This document shows, piece by piece, positions 1 through 5,370 of a DNA stretch of 5,731 bases (positions are counted from its first letter, which is position 1; every line of letters starts with the position of its first letter). Below the pieces are notes generated by a model that was given only the letters and a program-made list of their open reading frames with translations, made no database searches and had not been told where the DNA came from. The translations under genes and the position numbers were made by a program. The DNA comes from Thiobacillus denitrificans (GTDB lineage: Bacteria; Pseudomonadota; Gammaproteobacteria; Burkholderiales; Thiobacillaceae), in contig DILD01000031.1 of the NCBI GenBank assembly GCA_002424845.1, positions 1,373 through 7,103 of the forward strand, in the 5' to 3' direction.

Positions 1-317
1 TGACCCTCTACACCTACCTCGCCACCGTCGATCGCTGGGTGGACGGCGACACCGTCGACATGGTGATCGACCTGGGCTTTCGCATGAGTACGCATCAGCG
101 CTTCCGGCTGCTTGGCGTGGATACGCCCGAGCGCGGCGAGCCGAACTGGGCCGAGGCGACCGCCTGCTGCAACGAGATGATGCCGGCCGGCTCGCAGGTC
201 TGTATCCAGTCGCTCAAGACCGACAAGTACGGCCGCTGGCTGGTCGATCTGCCGGACGTGCGCGAGGCGCTGATGGCGCAGGGGCTGATCAAGCTCGCAA
301 AGGATGCCGATCGATGA
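1..317 (+). CDS. Staphylococcal-nuclease-like (thermonuclease fold) phage protein, 5' edge cut by one base
   Basis: The reading frame is open from the left edge. Bases 1-2 are TG, so one missing base (probably A) would complete an ATG and give a 105-residue protein. Numbered from that start, it has the SNase active-site pattern. DGDT is at 15-18 and matches the metal-site Asp region. RFRLLGVDTPE is at 34-44 and carries equivalents of Arg35, Asp40, Thr41 and Glu43. DKYGRW is at 75-80 and carries the equivalent of Arg87. A final ALMAQGL helix follows at 90-96. All known catalytic positions are therefore present, so Ca2+-dependent phosphodiesterase activity on DNA/RNA is plausible. The protein is shorter than Staphylococcus nuclease (149 residues) and lacks its C-terminal helix. 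No signal peptide is visible, so it probably acts in the cytoplasm or virion. Its stop overlaps the next start (ATGA, 314-317), which implies translational coupling. Family assignment is firm; the role in the phage is unknown. Confidence 0.87.
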   Translation, partial: TLYTYLATVDRWVDGDTVDMVIDLGFRMSTHQRFRLLGVDTPERGEPNWAEATACCNEMMPAGSQVCIQSLKTDKYGRWLVDLPDVREALMAQGLIKLAKDADR

Positions 318-2257
318 CTGTCCTGAAGATCAACAGCTTTACGGGGATGATTCCCCGCCTTCCCGCTGAACGGCTGCCGGAAAATGCCGCAACGCTCGCT
401 GAGAACTGCTATTTCGGCTATGGCGGAGAGCTGCGCTCGATGAAGGCACCTGGCGCGAAGGTGACGACGGCGACTGCGGTGCGTTCGCTTTTCACGCACG
501 ACGGGATCAATGGCTATGTGTGGCCGACTTACACCCGCGCATACCTTTCCCCCACAATTGATGACTTCTGGCGCAGGGTGTATTTCAACCCTGAAAGCGG
601 TGGGCTTAGGCTCACGAGCACCGGCCCGGTTGGCGCAGAACTCGGTATGCGTCCGCTCAACAACAACCCCGGCGCGCCATCCTGGTCGCTCAAGGTGGGA
701 GTTAAGCCGCCTTTGTCCATTGCAGCCACGAAGTCTCAGGACGTGAATGCGTACTTTTGGGTTCAGGTGCTGCACGACGGGGTGGTTGTCAAAGACACCG
801 CACTGCTGACGCAACCATTTACTGAGGTGGTCGAGTGGGAGCAATACCGAGTCACGGTTGAATCCGCGCTGCTGACATTCCCCACGGTTCCGCCCGCAAA
901 GCCCACGCAACCGCCTGTTGTAGAGAGCTATCGGTTCTGGCTCAAACTGGTAAACAAGAACGACGGCGCAGTGCGTTTTGACGGCGCAGTTTCCCATTTG
1001 GACGAGGGGGCTGGCGTGCATCTGCTGACGGTGCCGAAAGTGGCGTCCGGCTATGTATCGACCATTGCCTACGTGGCGACGGTGGTGAACAACGTTAATG
1101 AGGAGTCTGCGCCCACAGCACCTGTTCTGATCGACTCTCGGGACAACGGGATGTTCTCGACCACCATCACGGTGACGATTTCCCCTGATGCAGATCAGAT
1201 CGCCCCGCAAGCGATCAATGTTTATCGCACATACGGCACAAACACCGCGTACATCCTCGCTGACCAGTTGATGTACGTGCCTGGGCAAAACAGCTACGAG
1301 TTCGTTGAAGACTCAACCGCGCCCATCACCACGGCTGCTTTGTCGGACAACCAAGCCGAATGGGAGCCGCCCCCGGAAACGATCAAGCACCTAACCTACG
1401 CAGGCAATGGATCGTTCTGCGGCGCTGTCGGGAAAGACCTGTATTTCTGCGAGCCGTACCGGCCGCACGCATGGCCGTATCGCATGGTTTTTCCGAACGA
1501 CATCACGGGCATCATTGAGATTGAAGGCGGCGTACTGGTCACGACAACAACCATTCCGTACTTTGTCTACGGCAGTCACCCCGCGTCGATGACGCAGCAA
1601 GCAGTGGCGGCGGATCAGGCGGGGGTTTCAGCGAAGTCCATGTCACGAATCGAAGGCTCGGTAGTGTATGCCAGTCACGACGGACTGGTTTATGTGTCTG
1701 GTGGGCAGGCCAGCATCAACTCAAGCAGGCAACTGTTCAGCCGTCGAAGCTGGGAAGACGCGGGTTTTGTTGCGAGTCTTCAGTTCGCTGCACTGGCAGC
1801 GTGGGACGGCTTGCTGTTCTACATCCATGACGCGGCGGGGCAGCCTGACTACATTTTTTCGCTTGAGGAAAACCCGCACGCGAGTTTCTTCAATCCAGGC
1901 GGCGACCTGACCGGCATTGGAATCTCAGCAGTAACGGACACGACGTACCTGCTTTACGCCGATGGTTTTGCAGAGAACGGTGCGGGCGGCGATCTTGCCT
2001 TGAAGTGGGACAGCAAGGTATTTGACCATCCATACGATGTTTCCTACGCGGCGTGCGTCGTGGATGCGACCGGAGCGTTCAGCGTGGCGTTCTATTGCGA
2101 CGGCGCGCTTTTGCACACACAGGCGATTGCAAGCGGCGAATCAGCCTTCCGACTTCCGGCGAAGAAAGGCAAGAAGTGGCAGATCAAAATCAGCGGCGCG
2201 GGAGAGTTTCGGCGCATTGAAATGGGGCAGTCTTTCGCAGAGTTGAAGAATGGCTAA
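314..2257 (+). CDS. Phage tail structural protein (nozzle/stabilisation-like)
   Basis: This gene encodes 647 residues. The start is ATG at 314, with AAAGGA at 299-304 nine bases upstream. The N-terminus (INSFTGMIPRL at 6-16, LPENAATLAENC at 21-32) is the typical opening of a phage family I know from virion operons. A fibronectin-III-like stretch follows at about 247-345 (YVSTIAYVATVVNNVNEES, then INVYRTYG). Next comes the strongly conserved LYFCEPYRPHAWP at 377-389. After that, repeated beta strands with turns such as GGVLVTTTTIPYFVYG (405-420) and VVYASHDGLVYVSGG (450-464) suggest a propeller-like body. By analogy with P22 gp10 and T7 gp12 it could form the tail tube tip or nozzle that receives the fibre, but this fold-level parallel is inference. 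The next gene encodes the fibre, which fits. No membrane segment or enzyme motif is seen. I am sure it is a virion-region protein and less sure of its exact position in the particle. Confidence 0.83.
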   Translation: MTVLKINSFTGMIPRLPAERLPENAATLAENCYFGYGGELRSMKAPGAKVTTATAVRSLFTHDGINGYVWPTYTRAYLSPTIDDFWRRVYFNPESGGLRLTSTGPVGAELGMRPLNNNPGAPSWSLKVGVKPPLSIAATKSQDVNAYFWVQVLHDGVVVKDTALLTQPFTEVVEWEQYRVTVESALLTFPTVPPAKPTQPPVVESYRFWLKLVNKNDGAVRFDGAVSHLDEGAGVHLLTVPKVASGYVSTIAYVATVVNNVNEESAPTAPVLIDSRDNGMFSTTITVTISPDADQIAPQAINVYRTYGTNTAYILADQLMYVPGQNSYEFVEDSTAPITTAALSDNQAEWEPPPETIKHLTYAGNGSFCGAVGKDLYFCEPYRPHAWPYRMVFPNDITGIIEIEGGVLVTTTTIPYFVYGSHPASMTQQAVAADQAGVSAKSMSRIEGSVVYASHDGLVYVSGGQASINSSRQLFSRRSWEDAGFVASLQFAALAAWDGLLFYIHDAAGQPDYIFSLEENPHASFFNPGGDLTGIGISAVTDTTYLLYADGFAENGAGGDLALKWDSKVFDHPYDVSYAACVVDATGAFSVAFYCDGALLHTQAIASGESAFRLPAKKGKKWQIKISGAGEFRRIEMGQSFAELKNG

Positions 2258-4262
2258 GATCGTCAGTTCGTATGTTCCGGCTATTGGCTCTGTCGCAGCC
2301 GTCTCCGACCCCGCCACGCGGCAGGTGGTTCGCTCGGTAGCAGACGCGCACAACACTCGTAACGGGCAGACCGACCAGCGTTTCGTGACGCGCGCCGAGC
2401 TGAACACCTCTGTCGCGGATATGGAGGCCGCAACCAAGGCGTTGCTGGATGCTACGAAGAATGCTACCTCGCTGGCGTCCATCGTCAAGGACGGGTACTC
2501 GAAAGGGAAGTTGCAGCAAGACCTGTCGAATGGTGTAAAGGGGATTCTTGCTGGGGTTGGTAGCGACTACCGGATGAACATCGACCCGGACCTCAACATC
2601 ATTTTGATGGCGCACAAGGACGTGGTGTATTTGGGCACGTCATTGAATCCCGGACCCGGCCAGTCCGCCATCGGCATCACGGCCAACGGCATCGCAATGG
2701 GCTTCAACGACCCAACGACCGGCGCGTGGAAAGACGCGGTTGCGATTGACGCCAACACAGGCAACGCGACGTTCCTTGGGACGGTCAACGCGACGGCGGG
2801 GAACTTTGCGGAGTCGATTACCGTTGGCAATACCGGCGTGACGCTCGGCAGTCTTGCGGCAGGAATCTATACGAAAGCGGACCTTGAGGCCGATCTTTCG
2901 AGCGGCGTCGGATCAGTCCTGGCGGGCTTTGGTGGTGACTACCTGATGGACGTGAATACGACCAACAGCACCATCGTCCTGACCAACAAGTACGCAGCGT
3001 ACAAGGCCGTGACAGCCAATCCGGGGCCTGGGCGGACGGCTATCGGCATCACCGCGAACGGCATCGCAATGGGTTACAACGACCCGACAAGCGGAGCATG
3101 GCAGGACGCAATTGCCATCAGCGCAACGGGTGATGTGACGATTCTCGGGACGCTGAAAGCCGGGTCTGTGATCGAGTCGGACGCAGTAGTCAACGGTCGC
3201 ACTTTGGGCGACGTTGCAACCTCAACGCGCAATATCCACCGAGGTGAATGGGCCTCTGGGGCAAATTACGTGATCGGGGATATTGTGATGCGTCTCGATT
3301 ACGGGTGGTCCTGCATTGCAGACCATGCGGCTTCCTACGCAAACCTGCCGCCAACATACCCGGTAACATCAAATGCGTATTGGACGTTATTGTCTGTAAA
3401 GGGCGCCCAAGGCGTTCAGGGCATTCAAGGGCCGCAAGGGCCGCAGGGGCCTGTAGGCCCGATGCCGGACGTTAGCGGCCTGCTCAGTAAGACAGCAGCC
3501 AACATTTTGACTGGGACAATTACGCCTCAAGACTCGGGCGGCATAAAGGTTGGGTCCATTTCGTGGAACTCGGAAACGGGCGCGCTGACAGGTGGGAGCG
3601 GCGTAGCGATGACAGAGTATGGACTGATCGGCGCGGTAGGTGGGGTTCCGAAATTCACGATTACGTCGAGCGGAAATGCAACGTTCGCAGGGGACATCAA
3701 CACGGATGGCGACGGAATTTTTAATGGTCGTAACTCCGGCGCTACAGCGGTCCCCATTGGCGGAACGAACTATTTCGTCGACTATTGCCTGCACGGGAAA
3801 GCGGAAACGAGTCCATCATGGCCGACATTTGTACGGGCTGGCATTTATGGAAACTCGGACGCACCGGGGGCGGAATACAACGTTGGAGTGATGGGCGTTT
3901 CTTCCACCTCGTCCAACGGGATCGGAGTGTTGGGCTCCAGCCCCTACGTTGCTGGGCACTTCTCTTCAGTTGGCGGAATTGCGCTCACCGCAATCAGCAG
4001 CTCGGGGGTTGCCCTTGCGGTTCAGGGGCGTATGACAACCAACAACAGCACCCTCGTATCAAACCTAAACGCCCAATATCTGAACGGCTATTCGTCCTCT
4101 AGCTTCGCGCTCGCCTCGTCACTTTCAAGCTACGCCACCACCTCCTATGTCGACAGCAACTTCCTAAAGCCGGGCGGAACATTTACCGGAAAAACAGACT
4201 CCGGCGCGTACCTTAAAGTCACCGCTGGCGAGGCAACTGTCTATCTCAAAATCTACGTTTAA
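2250..4262 (+). CDS. Modular phage tail fibre with collagen-like segment
   Basis: This gene encodes 670 residues; the start overlaps the previous gene by 8 bases. Residues 1-80 look like an N-terminal attachment region with a likely helix at 50-75. Residues 83-206 and 207-330 are two copies of one shaft module. Each copy carries NPGPG followed by AIGITANGIAMG and NDPT-GAW; 28 of 34 core residues are identical. Residues 329-382 resemble a carbohydrate-binding module of the chitin-binding 5/12 type (GEW, Y340, GD 343-344, Y351, W353, C355, H359, W378). Seven Gly-X-Y triplets follow at 385-405. A third shaft-like element ends in GNATFAG at 475-481. The C-terminal part has short GVxGxS-like beta repeats (546-590) and the LNAQYLNG motif (606-613) common near phage fibre ends. 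The likely role is host recognition at the cell surface as a trimer. No peptidase S74 auto-chaperone domain is seen. Fibre identity is firm; ligand and domain names are inference. Confidence 0.92.
   Translation: MAKIVSSYVPAIGSVAAVSDPATRQVVRSVADAHNTRNGQTDQRFVTRAELNTSVADMEAATKALLDATKNATSLASIVKDGYSKGKLQQDLSNGVKGILAGVGSDYRMNIDPDLNIILMAHKDVVYLGTSLNPGPGQSAIGITANGIAMGFNDPTTGAWKDAVAIDANTGNATFLGTVNATAGNFAESITVGNTGVTLGSLAAGIYTKADLEADLSSGVGSVLAGFGGDYLMDVNTTNSTIVLTNKYAAYKAVTANPGPGRTAIGITANGIAMGYNDPTSGAWQDAIAISATGDVTILGTLKAGSVIESDAVVNGRTLGDVATSTRNIHRGEWASGANYVIGDIVMRLDYGWSCIADHAASYANLPPTYPVTSNAYWTLLSVKGAQGVQGIQGPQGPQGPVGPMPDVSGLLSKTAANILTGTITPQDSGGIKVGSISWNSETGALTGGSGVAMTEYGLIGAVGGVPKFTITSSGNATFAGDINTDGDGIFNGRNSGATAVPIGGTNYFVDYCLHGKAETSPSWPTFVRAGIYGNSDAPGAEYNVGVMGVSSTSSNGIGVLGSSPYVAGHFSSVGGIALTAISSSGVALAVQGRMTTNNSTLVSNLNAQYLNGYSSSSFALASSLSSYATTSYVDSNFLKPGGTFTGKTDSGAYLKVTAGEATVYLKIYV
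2496..3239 (+). repeat. Tandem duplication of a 124-codon fibre module
   Basis: Two direct copies of exactly 372 bases (2496-2867 and 2868-3239) are adjacent inside the fibre gene. The best conserved part is 2646-2747 against 3018-3119, where 28 of 34 encoded residues agree. Both copies open with Y-S/T-K, then DLS-GV. Divergence is scattered and includes many silent third-position changes, so the duplication is not recent or has been remodelled by recombination with related fibres. Confidence 0.85.
3402..3464 (+). repeat. Collagen-like Gly-X-Y coding repeat
   Basis: Seven consecutive Gly-X-Y triplets (GAQ, GVQ, GIQ, GPQ, GPQ, GPV, GPM) are encoded here, with a near-repeated GGGCCGCA DNA unit. 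In phage fibres such stretches form short collagen triple helices that keep three chains in register. This segment joins the putative sugar-binding domain to the C-terminal head. Such low-complexity DNA is also a common site for domain exchange between fibre genes. Confidence 0.85.
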
Positions 4263-4266
4263 GGAG
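4261..4266 (+). promoter_or_regulatory. Strong Shine-Dalgarno overlapping the fibre stop
   Basis: AAGGAG lies five bases before the ATG at 4272 and shares its first bases with the fibre TAA stop (4260-4262). It is the best ribosome binding site in the window. It serves no long gene, so it is the main argument that the 35-codon frame behind it is translated. Confidence 0.7.
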
Positions 4267-4271
4267 CCAAC

Positions 4272-4379
4272 ATGCCCCGCGAATCCGTCATCCCGGTTCA
4301 GGTCGTGCAAGAAGAAATTGCGTCCGTTGAGCATCAGGTAGGAGTGCTGGTCCGAGTGCGGGCGCGGAGAGCGAAGTAA
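4272..4379 (+). CDS. Small basic-ended hypothetical phage protein, 35 residues
   Basis: The frame runs from ATG at 4272 to TAA at 4377-4379 and lies between the fibre and the 106-residue gene. Its start has AAGGAG at ideal spacing. Its stop overlaps the next start (TAATG), so it is positioned like a real coupled cistron. The protein begins MPRESVIPVQVVQEE, continues with a Val-rich segment (about residues 23-29) and ends in an Arg/Lys-rich tail (RVRARRAK). I recognise no family. It could be a tiny virion or tail-assembly factor. Alternatively it is a leader whose translation delivers ribosomes to the next gene. Coding status rests on context and the ribosome binding site, not on homology. Confidence 0.58.
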   Translation: MPRESVIPVQVVQEEIASVEHQVGVLVRVRARRAK

Positions 4380-4699
4380 TGGCGAACTACAAAGAAAGCA
4401 CGATCCCCTGTACGAGCTACGTAAGGGCAAAAACCGCGCTTGCGATGAACCCGCTGGAGGGGCCAAGGTTCGTGCAGTTCCAGGAAGAAACAGTTCTGAT
4501 CCTGCCTGACGGTTCAAAGTCGTTTGCCCCTGCGGGAGAGTGCACGCAGTTCTTGACTGCCGAAAACGCAGCGACGAGCTTCGCGCTGCGCAACCAAGAT
4601 GGCGTAGAGACCGGATCGTCCATGACGTACTTGGACGCCTATCTCGTGCTCATGTCGCTCTACTACCATGTCGCCACTGCGCGCGACGAAAACCTGTGA
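4379..4699 (+). CDS. Conserved phage tail-region protein of unknown function, 106 residues
   Basis: The start at 4379 overlaps the preceding stop (TAATG) and has GGAGAG at 4366-4371, seven bases upstream. The protein opens with a segment resembling a phage family often found beside tail fibres: TSYVRAKTALAMNPLEG at 12-28, then VQFQEETVLILPDG at 32-45. It ends with the typical pattern of a short LRNQDGVETGS loop (70-80) followed by a helix, MTYLDAYLVLMSLYYHVATARDE (82-104). I recognise the pattern from memory only and know no function for the family. There is no signal peptide or enzyme motif. A structural or assembly role near the fibre is the natural guess from position. A fibre chaperone is possible, but it shows no resemblance to Tfa-type proteins that I can see. 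Confidence 0.82.
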   Translation: MANYKESTIPCTSYVRAKTALAMNPLEGPRFVQFQEETVLILPDGSKSFAPAGECTQFLTAENAATSFALRNQDGVETGSSMTYLDAYLVLMSLYYHVATARDENL

Positions 4700-4707
4700 G
4701 AACCCAC

Positions 4708-4887
4708 ATGCAAAACTACATCATCAACGCCCTTGCTCAAATCCTCTCCGCAAACCAAGGAAACCGCATCACGCCTGAGCTTTCGACGGGTATTCTGACA
4801 TCGTTGAATCAGGTGCTCACTCAGGCGCTTCCTGAAACGCAGCCCGTTGCGAGCGAAGAAGATGGCGGCGAGCCTGGCAACGCTTGA
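4708..4887 (+). CDS. Small conserved-looking phage protein, 59 residues
   Basis: The start is taken at ATG 4708, eight bases after the upstream stop and with GAGA at 4698-4701 as a weak ribosome binding site. The frame extends further upstream, but only as a shadow of the 106-residue gene, so the longer version is rejected. Residues 1-41 form one or two amphipathic helices (MQNYIINALAQIL, then the NRITPELSTGI turn at 19-29, then LTSLNQVLTQAL). An acidic, disordered-looking tail follows (EEDGGEP at 50-56). I have a recollection of similar short phage proteins with an ANQGNRITPEL motif, function unknown. No transmembrane segment or lysis motif is visible. The helices may oligomerise or bind a virion partner. 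Confidence 0.74.
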   Translation: MQNYIINALAQILSANQGNRITPELSTGILTSLNQVLTQALPETQPVASEEDGGEPGNA

Positions 4888-4931
4888 AGACATCATGGCG
4901 GGCGGTCCGCCGAGTTAAGGGCACCCCCAAA

Positions 4932-4945
4932 GCGGGACAACCCGC
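4932..4945 (+). promoter_or_regulatory. Perfect short hairpin before the GNAT-like gene
   Basis: GCGGG, loop ACAA, CCCGC form a 5-bp all-GC stem with a 4-base loop, ending 11 bases before the ATG at 4957. No T-run follows, so it is not an intrinsic terminator. It sits where a Shine-Dalgarno should be and could limit or time translation of the downstream gene. The regulatory role is inference. Confidence 0.4.
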
Positions 4946-4956
4946 ACCATCGCTGC

Positions 4957-5370
4957 ATGGACTATTGCGGCGTGATCCCGAAGGACTTGGCAGTCGGCGC
5001 GTTCTGGCCTCAGATCAGTGCGCTGATTGCGTCTGCTATTCCCTATGGGCGCGGCGAATACACGCTCGACGACATCCGCGCAGGCATCGAGCGTGGGCAA
5101 ATGTTAGCTGTCGGCTGCGTGAATAACGCGGGCGAAGTTGAGTTCGTCGTGACGTGTTCAATCGTCACCTTCCCCCGCAAACAAGTCCTCTATGTCCAGT
5201 ACGGCGCAGGTCGTGGCGGCGTTCGTGCGAAAGACGCACTGACTGCTGCTGCGAAGACACTCGGTTGTGACTGGATTGAAACTCGCTGCCGTGAATCGGT
5301 GGCCCGCCTTTACCGACGCGCTGGCTTTGAGATTGGGTACAGCGTCTGCATCCTTGAGGTTCCAGCATGA
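4957..5370 (+). CDS. GNAT-like (acetyltransferase-fold) phage protein, 137 residues
   Basis: ATG 4957 is the only standard start in this frame between the preceding in-frame stop (4885-4887) and the conserved part. No good ribosome binding site precedes it. The order of elements follows the GNAT fold: helices with WPQISALIASAI (17-28) and YTLDDIRAGIERGQM (35-49), strands LAVGCVNNAG (50-59) and VEFVVTCSIVTFP (61-73), strand VLYVQYGAG (77-85), helix KDALTAAAKTLGC (92-104), strand DWIETRC (105-111), then SVARLYRRAGFEIG (114-127). The last is the typical GNAT end motif. The acetyl-CoA loop (Q/R-x-x-G-x-G/A) is only loosely matched by GAGRGG at 83-88, so catalysis is uncertain. Phage proteins of this fold near internal-virion genes, such as T7 gp13 as I recall it, are considered structural. 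Its stop overlaps the next start (ATGA). Confidence 0.76.
   Translation: MDYCGVIPKDLAVGAFWPQISALIASAIPYGRGEYTLDDIRAGIERGQMLAVGCVNNAGEVEFVVTCSIVTFPRKQVLYVQYGAGRGGVRAKDALTAAAKTLGCDWIETRCRESVARLYRRAGFEIGYSVCILEVPA

Noticed and set aside
95..1288. 397-codon open frame on the minus strand
   Set aside because: The translation is Arg/His/Cys-rich with no domain pattern, and it lies antisense to two well-supported genes. It is a codon-periodicity shadow.
3447..3460. Hairpin GGGCC-TGTA-GGCCC in the collagen-like segment
   Set aside because: It is explained by repetitive Gly-Pro codons, has no T-run, and lies inside the fibre reading frame.
3506..3540. TTGACT resembling a -35 box in the fibre gene
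   Set aside because: No acceptable -10 hexamer lies at 16-18 bases, and the site is within coding sequence.
4540..4707. Upstream extension of the 59-residue gene to an earlier GTG-type start
   Set aside because: The extension is an out-of-frame shadow of the 106-residue gene, and ATG 4708 fits the junction.
4862..4918. 18-codon frame (starts MAASLATLEDIM) overlapping the end of the 59-residue gene in another frame
   Set aside because: It looks protein-like but is very short and has no good ribosome binding site, only AAG-rich bases directly before the ATG. It could be a remnant or a +1 frame extension of the upstream gene, but nothing shows a shift site.
4884..5126. 80-codon TTG-started frame overlapping the GNAT-like gene
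   Set aside because: Arg/His-rich composition and a competing, domain-supported frame mark it as a shadow.
4708..5370. Read-through fusion of the 59-residue gene into the GNAT-like gene (same frame, one TGA at 4885-4887)
   Set aside because: The 23 intervening codons encode a His/Arg/Pro-rich stretch that looks non-coding, so two separate proteins are more likely.
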